Shown: positions 1-6,350 of the stretch, one piece after another
How the letters are laid out: each line of letters begins with the position of its first letter
How positions within the stretch are numbered: the first letter of the stretch is position 1
From: an uncultured Jannaschia sp.
Lineage (GTDB): Bacteria; Pseudomonadota; Alphaproteobacteria; Rhodobacterales; Rhodobacteraceae
NCBI GenBank assembly: GCA_937916365.1
Contig: CALFSY010000090.1
Span: forward strand, 1 to 8,748
Length of the DNA: 8,748 bases
Reading direction: 5' to 3'
Program-made: the position numbers and the translations under genes
The notes under the pieces: generated by a model
What the model was told of the DNA's origin: nothing
What the model saw: the letters and a program-made list of their open reading frames with translations, nothing else
Databases searched by the model: none

Positions 1-836
1 ATAAGCGCGCCCCCAAATACGACAAACCCGTCTAACGCTTCGTCAAAGGCCATCACCCCAAGCAGCGTTGCCCAAACAAGTTGTAAAAACGTCACCGGTT
101 GGGTCACCGTCAACGGCGCCGCAGAAAAGGCAAGCGTCATGGTGTAATGCCCCACGGTAGCAAATAAACCGGTCAAAAACAAAAGTCCGATTTCACGCGC
201 ACCCACGGGAACCCATTCCAACATGGCAAAGGGGGCAAGCCCGATGGTCACTGTGACCGATAACATAAACACGACCACCGCAGCGGGCGTTTCATCGGCC
301 ATAATCTTTGCAATCAAATATCCAACAGCAAACGCCAGGGCGGTGAACAACATTGCCAAATGTCCGGTGTTAAGATCACGAAACCCCGGGCGCAGGATAA
401 TCAACGCCCCGAATAGCGCGATTGCCACGGCAATGATGCGCCGCTGTGCCATGCGTTCCCCCAAAACAATCACCGCCAACACAGACACATAAACCGGAAC
501 AAGGTAATTCATGGCCGTCACCTCGGCGATGGGCAGGCGGGCCATGGCATAAAACCAACAAAACACCCCCGCCGCGTGCACCACACCCCGCAACCCAAAC
601 AAGCCAAGTGTGCGGCGGCTAAACGTTACACGTCTTATCGCCGGGATCATCGGCAGTAGGAATACCAACCCCAACGCATACCGCAAAAAGGCCGCCTGTG
701 CCGATGGCACACCATCGCCCACCATTTTTACCGTTGCAGTGACCGCGACAAAGCATAAACCGGTGACCAACATCCAAAACACACCTAAAACGGGGCGGTT
801 GTGCGATACCGACGGGGTGGGGGTAGGCGTTTCCAT
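1..836 (-). CDS. DMT superfamily permease, EamA domains (3' end outside window)
   Basis: Inner-membrane transporter of the drug/metabolite transporter superfamily, probably exporting a small metabolite; the substrate cannot be read from sequence. The 278 visible residues form two tandem EamA repeats, roughly residues 17-150 and 158-278, with about ten hydrophobic segments. The first repeat contains the family-typical stretch around PIAEVTAMNYLVPVYV and then VLGERM. The second carries APLTVTQPVTFLQLVWA, which is characteristic of RhaT/YdcZ-like EamA proteins. Family members are near 300 residues, so only about 20 should be missing past base 1. The start is the ATG at 836-834: an in-frame TAA lies six bases upstream, so no longer start is possible. 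No clear Shine-Dalgarno precedes it, so translation may depend on the lysE-like gene 59 bases upstream on the same strand. An EamA protein is near certain; its substrate is unknown. Confidence 0.9.
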   Translation of the reverse strand, partial: METPTPTPSVSHNRPVLGVFWMLVTGLCFVAVTATVKMVGDGVPSAQAAFLRYALGLVFLLPMIPAIRRVTFSRRTLGLFGLRGVVHAAGVFCWFYAMARLPIAEVTAMNYLVPVYVSVLAVIVLGERMAQRRIIAVAIALFGALIILRPGFRDLNTGHLAMLFTALAFAVGYLIAKIMADETPAAVVVFMLSVTVTIGLAPFAMLEWVPVGAREIGLLFLTGLFATVGHYTMTLAFSAAPLTVTQPVTFLQLVWATLLGVMAFDEALDGFVVFGGAL

Positions 837-895
837 ACATTACAAATGTTCAGCTTTCGCACCTATCCGCAACCCATGACCCCGTAGGAATGCGT

Positions 896-1501
896 TCATC
901 CTAAAATCACCAACTTTATGGCAAGTGCCAGCATGGTTACCCCCACCAGGGCATCCAAAATTCGCCACGCCGCAGGGCGCGCGAAAAATGACGAAAGCGC
1001 GCGCGCGCCATACCCCAAAAGTAAGAAAAAAGCGCAGCTTGCCGCCAATGCCCCTATACCGAAATGCCAACGCGCGGGGCCATATTGTGCCGCCACCGCC
1101 CCGATCAGACCGACAGTATCCAAATATACATGCGGATTGGCCCATGTTAGGATCAACGTTGTGCTGACGGCCGCGCGCAACGATCCGGCCGCGGCGCCAT
1201 CGTCTAGCAACGCATCTTGTGCTGTCCACGTGGCGTGAAGGCTTTTGAGACCGTAAAAAACCAAAAATGCCTCGCCCCCCCACCGCATCGCTTGTAAGGC
1301 CCAGGGTGCCGTGTCGGCCAGTGCGCCAAACCCCGCCACCCCCGCAAAGATCAACACCCCCTCGCTGACACAACATATTGCGACTACGGGGCCAACATGG
1401 GCGCGCCGTAATCCTTGGCGCAAAACAAATGCGTTTTGCGCGCCAATGGCCAAAATCAGGCTGAGGCTTAGCGCAAAGCCGGCCAAAAATGCTGTGGTCA
1501 T
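896..1501 (-). CDS. LysE/ArgO-type amino-acid exporter
   Basis: Predicted inner-membrane exporter of basic or other amino acids, 201 residues, the usual length of the LysE/ArgO family. Two family signatures are clear: GAQNAFVLRQG at residues 20-30 in the first membrane segment, and NPHVYLDT at residues 122-129, which is the ArgO-like form of the second conserved asparagine-proline motif. About six hydrophobic segments are visible, with a soluble loop near residues 90-110. The ATG at 1501 has a good ribosome-binding site, AGGG at 1512-1509 with a seven-base spacer. It lies between yebC and the EamA permease, all on the minus strand, and could be co-transcribed with either. No LysG/ArgP-type regulator is adjacent, but a perfect palindrome sits 24 bases before the start codon. 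The family is certain. Arginine or lysine as substrate is inferred from closeness to ArgO; RhtB-type substrates are less likely given the NPHVYLDT motif. Confidence 0.93.
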   Translation of the reverse strand: MTTAFLAGFALSLSLILAIGAQNAFVLRQGLRRAHVGPVVAICCVSEGVLIFAGVAGFGALADTAPWALQAMRWGGEAFLVFYGLKSLHATWTAQDALLDDGAAAGSLRAAVSTTLILTWANPHVYLDTVGLIGAVAAQYGPARWHFGIGALAASCAFFLLLGYGARALSSFFARPAAWRILDALVGVTMLALAIKLVILG

Positions 1502-1525
1502 AGGCTAACCCTAAAGCATTGAAAA

Positions 1526-1539
1526 GGTTTTGCAAAACC
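1526..1539. promoter_or_regulatory. perfect 14-bp palindrome upstream of the LysE-type gene
   Basis: GGTTTTGCAAAACC is a perfect inverted repeat lying 40 bases past the yebC stop and 24 bases before the exporter start codon. As RNA it could fold only as a 5-bp stem with a four-base loop. On the minus strand it is followed by TTTTC, a poor terminator tail. Its place just ahead of an amino-acid exporter fits an operator for a dimeric regulator at least as well as a yebC terminator, because a terminator here would leave almost no room for a separate exporter promoter. The palindrome is seen directly; its role is inference. Confidence 0.4.
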
Positions 1540-1578
1540 CATGCAACACACCCACGCAAAATATACCAGATCTAGGCG

Positions 1579-2325
1579 TTAGACCGAAAGCTGCGCCATC
1601 ACATCATCGGCAACTTCAAAATTTGCCGTGACAGTTTGGATGTCATCATCGTCTTCTAACATGTCGATCAATTTGATAAGTTTTTGCGCCTCTTCCAAGT
1701 TTAATTCTGTCGTGGTTGTGGGGCGCCAAACCAATTTTGCGCTGTTGCTTTCGCCCAGGTCTATTTCAAGCGCGGCGGATACATCATTCAAATCCGTGTC
1801 CGCGCACCAAATGATGTGGTTTTCGTCCGTGCTTTCCACGTCTTCGGCCCCTGCATCAATCGCGGCCATCAAAACCGTGTCGGCATCACCTGCGTCGGGC
1901 GCATAGATGATGCACCCTTTGCGATCAAACATAAACGCAACCGAACCGGTTTCCCCCAAATTGCCGCCATGTTTGCCAAAGGTTGATCGCACAGTTGACG
2001 CCGTGCGGTTGCGATTGTCTGTCATCGCTTCGACAATCACGGCAACGCCACCAGGGCCATATCCTTCATACCGGATTTCTTCATACGTTTCTGCGTCCCC
2101 GCCTTGGGATTTTTTGATTGCCCGATCAATCACATCTTTGGGCACAGAATTTGATTTTGCCTCTTTTACGGCCAACCGTAGGCGAGGGTTTTTTTCGGGA
2201 TCGGGATCGCCCATTTTTGCGGCGACAGAGATTTCTTTGGCGAGTTTTGAAAACAGTTTAGACCTTGCGGCGTCTTGACGCCCTTTGCGGTGTTGGATGT
2301 TTGCCCATTTTGAATGTCCGGCCAT
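1579..2325 (-). CDS. yebC: YebC/TACO1/PmpR family protein
   Basis: Full-length 248-residue member of the YebC/TACO1 family. These cytoplasmic proteins were long annotated as transcriptional regulators; more recent work in several species shows that members act on the ribosome to relieve stalling at proline-rich stretches. The sequence opens with the nearly invariant MAGHSKWANIQHRKGRQD and continues with the family's KLFSKLAKEI, NSVPKDVIDRAIKK (about residues 60-73), YEGYGPGGVAV (about 86-96) and GNLGETGSVAFMF (about 121-133). The C-terminal domain ends with the usual acidic LEDDDDIQTV segment. The ATG at 2325 has a strong ribosome-binding site, GGAGGG at 2336-2331, about five bases upstream. 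It faces away from the SLC13-type gene across a 213-base gap and is the first gene of the minus-strand block. In many proteobacteria yebC adjoins ruvC; here it does not. Family assignment is as sure as sequence alone allows. Confidence 0.98.
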   Translation of the reverse strand: MAGHSKWANIQHRKGRQDAARSKLFSKLAKEISVAAKMGDPDPEKNPRLRLAVKEAKSNSVPKDVIDRAIKKSQGGDAETYEEIRYEGYGPGGVAVIVEAMTDNRNRTASTVRSTFGKHGGNLGETGSVAFMFDRKGCIIYAPDAGDADTVLMAAIDAGAEDVESTDENHIIWCADTDLNDVSAALEIDLGESNSAKLVWRPTTTTELNLEEAQKLIKLIDMLEDDDDIQTVTANFEVADDVMAQLSV

Positions 2326-2382
2326 TGGGCCCTCCTGCAGGATAATGTGATGGTTAAGAATAGTGTGTCATGGATCATAGGA

Positions 2383-2412
2383 TCTATAGGGCAAGGCCGT
2401 TATCTTCGGCAA
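2383..2412 (-). promoter_or_regulatory. possible yebC promoter
   Basis: Reading toward yebC, TTGCCG (2412-2407) is followed after 18 bases by TATAGA (2388-2383). Each matches the sigma-70 consensus at four of six positions, leaving a leader of roughly 50 bases before the yebC start. The -35 element lies in a small inverted repeat, GCCG/CGGC. This is a weak, by-eye match. Confidence 0.25.
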
Positions 2413-2466
2413 TGGGTCATCGCTGCTTGGCCCTGAGGGTGTTAGATGCGGCGTGAATACCCCATT

Positions 2467-2487
2467 GTGCGAAATGTTTCGGCGCAC
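2467..2487. promoter_or_regulatory. inverted repeat upstream of the SLC13-type permease gene
   Basis: GTGCG and CGCAC flank an 11-base centre, and a nested CGAAA-TG-TTTCG palindrome lies inside. The element ends 51 bases before the permease start codon, in the 213-base divergent gap. It could be an operator or a leader hairpin. Apart from this and the weak yebC promoter I see nothing else recognisable in that gap, and no convincing promoter for the permease. Confidence 0.25.
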
Positions 2488-2538
2488 TTTCGGCCAATAC
2501 CGCGTGACGGCGGGCTTTCTGCGCGCTAGGCTTGGGCC

Positions 2539-4314
2539 ATGACAAACGATCAAATCATTTTATTTTCGCTTTTTGGGGTGGTGTTTGCGCTGCTGATCTG
2601 GGGGCGGTTTCGTTACGATCTGGTGGCATTTTCGGCGCTTATGGTGGCCGCCGTTTTAGGGTTGGTGCCCAAAGATATGGTGTTTGTGGGGTTTGGGCAC
2701 CCTGCGACATTGGTTGTGGCGTTGGTGTTGGTGGTTTCAGCCGGTTTGGTCCGGTCCGGTGCGGTTTCCCTTATCACGCGCACATTGGTCAGCAGCGCGC
2801 GAGGTTTGGGCAGCCATATTGCAATTATGGGGGGCGTTGGCGGCGTTCTATCTGCATTTATGAACAATGTGGCAGCGTTGGCATTGCTGATGCCCGTTGA
2901 TATTGCCACGGCGCGCAAGGCCGGGCGGGCGCCGGGCCTGTCGTTGATGCCATTGAGTTTTGCCACAATCCTGGGCGGGATGGTGACGTTGATTGGAACC
3001 CCCCCCAACATCATCATTGCCACGATCCGCGAAGATACCTTGGGCGCCCCATTTGCAATGTTCGATTTCGCGCCTGTGGGCGGTGTTGCGGCGGTTGCGG
3101 GATTGGCCTTTGTGGCACTGATTGGGTGGCGATTGATCCCTGCGCGGGATTCTGGTGTGGGGCAGGACCGTGCAGCCGAACTTGCCCCTTATATCGCGGA
3201 ACTTCGCATTCCGGCGGGATCGAAATTGATAGGGCAACGACTACGCGATCTTGACGGCCCTGCGGCCACGGCGGATGTGGGCCTGTTAGGATTGGTGCGT
3301 GATGGAAAACGCCGCTTTGGCACGGGGCGCAACATCGCCTTAAAAGAAGATGATGTTTTGGTGTTAGAGGCTTATCCAAAGGCATTGGATGAATTTCGCG
3401 TTGTCTTAAATTTGGATGTCGCGGTTTCCAGCAATACCGCGGCCCATGCGTTTGGGGATGGTGTGAGTTTGATTGAAATGGTGGTGCCGGAAACCGCACG
3501 TATTGCAGGCAAAACTGTGCAATCGGTGGGTTTATCCTGGCGTCAACGCACCACGCTGATGGGGATTGCGCGGCGGGGTAAACGATTGACAAAACGTTTG
3601 CGCGAAACTGCGGTCGAGCCGGGCGATATATTACTGTTATTGGTGCAATCGGACCGCGCCGAAGAGGTGGTGGATTGGCTGGGCGGTTTGCCGCTGGCGG
3701 ATCGGGGCCTGACGGTGACGCAGGATCGGAAAACGTGGGGGGCGATCGGGCTTTTCGCTTTGGCGGTTTTGGCGGCCTCGCTTGGGATGATGGATCTGCC
3801 GATCGCTTTGGGGTTGGTTGTGGTTGGATATGTGGTGATGAAAATTGTTCCGTTGTCCGAAATCTATACTTTTATTGAATGGCCTGTGGTGGTTTTGCTA
3901 GGGTCCATGATCCCCTTGGGGATGGCATTACAAAGCTCGGGCGGCACTGATTTAATTGCACAACTATTGCTAAGCCTAACGGAGGGATTACCGATTTGGG
4001 TTATCCTGACCCTGTTGATGGTTGTTACGATGACGTTATCGGACATCCTGAACAACACAACAACGGCGATTGTTGCGGCACCGGTGGGCATTCAAATGGC
4101 CGGCAGTCTTGGCGCATCGCCCGATCCATTTTTGATGGCGGTTGCCGTTGCAGCGTCCGCGGCGTTTCTTACGCCGATTGGGCATAAAAATAATACCCTG
4201 GTCCTTGGCCCGGGGGGGTATCGGTTCGGTGATTATTGGCGCATGGGATTGCCGCTAGAACTTTTGATTGTGGTGGTGGCGATCCCTGCGATATTGTTTT
4301 TCTGGCCACTATAG
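2539..4314 (+). CDS. SLC13-type permease with two RCK_C (TrkA-C) domains
   Basis: A 591-residue inner-membrane transporter of the SLC13/DASS-like (ion transporter) superfamily, whose members move anions such as dicarboxylates, sulfate or related solutes, often with sodium. An N-terminal membrane half (about residues 1-200) contains FMNNVAALALLMPV (107-120) and GTPPN (153-157). The C-terminal half (about 398-591) contains the matching LNNTTTAIVAAP (504-515), TPIGHKNNT (545-553) and GPGGYRFGDYWR (557-568). Between the halves lie two RCK_C-like soluble segments, about 215-286 and 308-383, as in the bacterial YfbS-like subgroup. These domains usually bind small regulatory ligands; the ligand here is unknown. 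The ATG at 2539 has only a weak AGGC upstream, but the first membrane segment begins immediately after it. The gene converges on ubiG with a 67-base gap. Function beyond the family is undetermined; sulfate, dicarboxylate or another anion are all possible. Confidence 0.93.
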   Translation: MTNDQIILFSLFGVVFALLIWGRFRYDLVAFSALMVAAVLGLVPKDMVFVGFGHPATLVVALVLVVSAGLVRSGAVSLITRTLVSSARGLGSHIAIMGGVGGVLSAFMNNVAALALLMPVDIATARKAGRAPGLSLMPLSFATILGGMVTLIGTPPNIIIATIREDTLGAPFAMFDFAPVGGVAAVAGLAFVALIGWRLIPARDSGVGQDRAAELAPYIAELRIPAGSKLIGQRLRDLDGPAATADVGLLGLVRDGKRRFGTGRNIALKEDDVLVLEAYPKALDEFRVVLNLDVAVSSNTAAHAFGDGVSLIEMVVPETARIAGKTVQSVGLSWRQRTTLMGIARRGKRLTKRLRETAVEPGDILLLLVQSDRAEEVVDWLGGLPLADRGLTVTQDRKTWGAIGLFALAVLAASLGMMDLPIALGLVVVGYVVMKIVPLSEIYTFIEWPVVVLLGSMIPLGMALQSSGGTDLIAQLLLSLTEGLPIWVILTLLMVVTMTLSDILNNTTTAIVAAPVGIQMAGSLGASPDPFLMAVAVAASAAFLTPIGHKNNTLVLGPGGYRFGDYWRMGLPLELLIVVVAIPAILFFWPL

Positions 4315-4318
4315 CAGG

Positions 4319-4364
4319 GGCAGAAAAGTGTTTTGCCTTAGCAGGCCGCGTTATCGTGGGCCTG
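4319..4364. terminator. possible terminator region between convergent genes
   Basis: Two inverted repeats fill the short gap between the convergent permease and ubiG genes. The first pairs GGC/GCC plus AAAA/TTTT around GTG (4319-4337) with a bulge. The second pairs CAGGCC (4342-4347) with GGCCTG (4359-4364) across an 11-base loop. Neither has a proper T-tract on either strand, so intrinsic termination is only a position-based guess. Confidence 0.25.
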
Positions 4365-4381
4365 GACCCAAAAGCGGCAAA

Positions 4382-5128
4382 TCATGCTTGTTTGAGTGTG
4401 GTTGTAGCATAATTGACACTAAGGTCGCGGTCGGAAATGTGCCATGTCCAGGTGATTGGATTGAAAACGAACCCTTTTCGATCAACAGGTGTAAGTTCGG
4501 CAACACGGATCATGGCATAAAGATCGTCAGGCGCGATAAATTTTTCCCAATCATGGGTGCCTTTGGGTAACCACCGCATCACATATTCCGCGCCGATGAT
4601 TGCCATCACAAAACTTTTGACGTTGCGGTTGATGGTTGAACATATCATCATCCCACCGGGGTTCATAATATCACGGCAGGCGGTCAAATATGCCTGTGGA
4701 TCGGCGACATGTTCAATCACCTCCATATTCAAAATCACATCGAAATGTTCGCCCGCCTGGGCCAATGCCTCGGCTGTTGTATGGCGATAATCAATGGTCA
4801 ACCCGGATTGTTGGGCGTGGATTTGGGCAACATTTATGTTGCGTTCCGCTGCATCGGCCCCCACCACATTGGCCCCCAATCGCGCCATGGGTTCGGACAA
4901 AAGCCCCCCGCCACACCCGATATCGAGCAAACGCAAACCCGCAAACGGATTTTCCGCCGTCATATCGCGGCCAAACGTAGCGGCGACTTGCGCTGTGATG
5001 TAGTCAAGCCTACAGGGGTTTAACATGTGCAGGGGTTTGAATTTGCCTTCGGGGTTCCACCATTCGGCTGCCATCGCCTCAAACTTGGCGATTTCGTTTG
5101 GATCAACTGTGTGTGGTGCGGTGTTCAT
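4382..5128 (-). CDS. ubiG: Ubiquinone biosynthesis O-methyltransferase UbiG
   Basis: SAM-dependent O-methyltransferase that carries out both O-methylation steps of ubiquinone synthesis, including the final conversion of 3-demethylubiquinone to ubiquinone, at the cytoplasmic face of the inner membrane. With the start chosen here it has 248 residues, the normal UbiG length. It shows the UbiG N-terminus (EIAKFEAMAAEWWNPEGKFKPLH), SAM motif I LLDIGCGGG at 67-75 with the acidic D92 following, NMEVIEHV near the middle, then STINRN and the family-typical KGTHDWEKF and FNPITWTW near the end. The frame is open back to 5383, but the ATG at 5128 is preferred: AAGGGA lies seven bases before it, whereas the in-frame ATG at 5134 almost touches that site. 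A longer start would overlap pip. It diverges from pip and converges on the SLC13-type permease gene, so it appears to be transcribed alone. Confidence 0.97.
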   Translation of the reverse strand: MNTAPHTVDPNEIAKFEAMAAEWWNPEGKFKPLHMLNPCRLDYITAQVAATFGRDMTAENPFAGLRLLDIGCGGGLLSEPMARLGANVVGADAAERNINVAQIHAQQSGLTIDYRHTTAEALAQAGEHFDVILNMEVIEHVADPQAYLTACRDIMNPGGMMICSTINRNVKSFVMAIIGAEYVMRWLPKGTHDWEKFIAPDDLYAMIRVAELTPVDRKGFVFNPITWTWHISDRDLSVNYATTTLKQA

Positions 5129-5199
5129 GGGCATTTCCCTTTGATATTGTAAATATTGTTCCCGGACACGGGCGGCGTAAAGGATTATATAGGAAACCG
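5129..5199. promoter_or_regulatory. ubiG/pip divergent promoter region
   Basis: This 71-base gap must hold the start signals of both divergent genes. It has an AT-rich block with a direct repeat of ATATTG (about 5144-5158), a small CCCG/CGGG inverted repeat at 5161-5172, and TATATA at 5186-5191. I could not match a well-spaced -35/-10 pair on either strand, so the promoters are inferred from position only. Confidence 0.4.
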
Positions 5200-6189
5200 A
5201 TGGATAGGACCTTGGACAAAAAAAACGCTTTTGCGCATTTGTTCCCACAAATTGATCCGTATGACCAGCGTATGTTGGATGTTGGGGATGAACATCATAT
5301 TTACGTGGAACAGTGCGGTAATCCCGATGGTGCGCCGGTTGTGGTGTTACATGGGGGCCCGGGCGGGGGGTGCAGCCCTGCAATGCGGCGGTATTTCGAT
5401 CCGAAAGATTGGCGAATCATATTATTCGATCAACGTGGGTGCGGCCGATCACGGCCCCACGCCAGCGTTCAATCCAACACAACCTGGCATTTGGTGGGCG
5501 ATATTGAACATATTCGCCAAACATTGGGCATTGAACGGTGGGCGGTGTTCGGTGGATCGTGGGGGGCGACCTTGGCCCTTATCTATGCCCAAACACATCC
5601 AGATAGGGCGGCATATCTGGCATTGCGCGGTGTATTTTTGTCGATGAAGCGTGAAATTGATTGGTTTTATGGTGGCGGTGCCGGACAGTTTTGGCCCGAA
5701 CAATGGGCACAGTTTTGCGCCCTAGTGCCCGAATCGGAACGTGGTGATATGGTTGCGGCATACCACAGGCGGCTTTTTTCCGGTGATCTAACCGTAGAAA
5801 CACGTTTCGCCCGAGCTTGGGCAATGTGGGAAAATGCCCTATCCTCCATAGATCGTGATGGTGGTGGTGGCGGTGGCCCCAGTGAATATGCGCGTGCTTT
5901 TGCGCGACTTGAAAACCATTATTTCGTCAACAACGGTTTTTTGGCCGAAGATGGGCAAATCCTGCGCAATCTTTATGTTATAAAACATATTCCTGGGGCC
6001 ATTGTCCAAGGGCGCTATGATATGATTTGCCCACCGCTTTCAGCGTATCAGGTATTGGCGGATTGGCCCACCGGACAGTTGCATATGATAAAGAACGCCG
6101 GACATGCATTATCAGAGCCGGGAATTAGCGCCCGATTGGTGCAAATTATGCAATCGGTTGGTAAAAATCGCGCGCAATTTAGATTATAA
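5200..6189 (+). CDS. pip: Proline iminopeptidase (alpha/beta hydrolase, S33)
   Basis: Cytoplasmic serine peptidase that releases N-terminal proline from peptides. The 329 residues are close to the usual 310-325. The oxyanion-hole motif HGGPGGG is at 51-57 and DQRGCGRS at 77-84. The nucleophile is Ser120 in GGSWG (118-122), with Asp274 in GRYDMICPP and His302 in NAGHALSEPG, so the triad is complete. FARLENHYFVNNGF carries the conserved glutamate that in characterised enzymes contacts the substrate amino group. The start at 5200 is preferred over the longer open frame from 5098 because AGGA (5191-5194) precedes it by five bases, the protein then begins like other family members, and overlap with ubiG is avoided. 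A run of six glycines just before the ARLENHYF region is unusual. The next gene, a LacI-type regulator, lies 161 bases downstream on the same strand and is probably a separate unit. Confidence 0.95.
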   Translation: MDRTLDKKNAFAHLFPQIDPYDQRMLDVGDEHHIYVEQCGNPDGAPVVVLHGGPGGGCSPAMRRYFDPKDWRIILFDQRGCGRSRPHASVQSNTTWHLVGDIEHIRQTLGIERWAVFGGSWGATLALIYAQTHPDRAAYLALRGVFLSMKREIDWFYGGGAGQFWPEQWAQFCALVPESERGDMVAAYHRRLFSGDLTVETRFARAWAMWENALSSIDRDGGGGGGPSEYARAFARLENHYFVNNGFLAEDGQILRNLYVIKHIPGAIVQGRYDMICPPLSAYQVLADWPTGQLHMIKNAGHALSEPGISARLVQIMQSVGKNRAQFRL

Positions 6190-6212
6190 ATCTGTGTAAA
6201 TGTTAACCTAGG

Positions 6213-6232
6213 GCACCGCTTTTGGCAGGTGC
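6213..6232 (+). terminator. weak hairpin downstream of pip
   Basis: GCACC (6213-6217) pairs with GGTGC (6228-6232) across a 10-base loop, with a possible extra G-T pair outside. It starts 23 bases after the pip stop. The following bases include only TTT, so this is a weak candidate intrinsic terminator. Confidence 0.3.
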
Positions 6233-6252
6233 TGAGTTTGGGACGGTCTAAA

Positions 6253-6298
6253 CTTGCCTCGCGTTAAATTTACTTTTAGGCTTGCTAGGATTAAACGC
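6253..6298 (+). promoter_or_regulatory. candidate promoter and operator half-sites of the LacI-type gene
   Basis: TTGCCT (6254-6259) and TAGGCT (6277-6282) are 17 bases apart and could form the promoter, though the -10 is poor. GCGTTAAAT (6261-6269) in the spacer and ATTAAACGC (6290-6298) downstream form an imperfect inverted pair, eight of nine positions. The first, read on the minus strand, also resembles the operator-like site before the solute-binding gene. CTTGC followed closely by TTAAA occurs twice, 28 bases apart. Autoregulation is inferred. Confidence 0.3.
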
Positions 6299-6350
6299 AA
6301 AATAAAATCCACTCTATACACACACATCGCTGTCGCAATGTAAAAATAAC

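Noticed and set aside
840..1559. A 239-codon open frame on the minus strand covering the whole LysE-type gene.
   Set aside because: It is the LysE-type gene read in another frame. The translation is rich in Cys, Trp, Arg and Gly with no domain, whereas the 896-1501 frame gives clear LysE/ArgO motifs.
2326..2538. A small RNA or small protein in the divergent gap between yebC and the permease.
   Set aside because: No small frame with a ribosome-binding site and no stable hairpin with a T-tract was found; only a weak promoter and one inverted repeat are visible.
3014..3592. A 192-codon open frame on the minus strand opposite the SLC13-type gene.
   Set aside because: It is antisense to a clearly coding region, rich in Pro, His and Arg, with no ribosome-binding site or recognisable domain.
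5098..5199. Extension of pip to an ATG at 5098.
   Set aside because: It would overlap ubiG and add 34 residues unlike the family. The ATG at 5200 has AGGA five bases upstream and gives the normal length.
5129..5383. Upstream extension of ubiG to an ATG at 5383 (85 extra residues).
   Set aside because: The added residues resemble no UbiG N-terminus, overlap the 5' end of pip, and the internal ATG at 5128 has a well-spaced ribosome-binding site.
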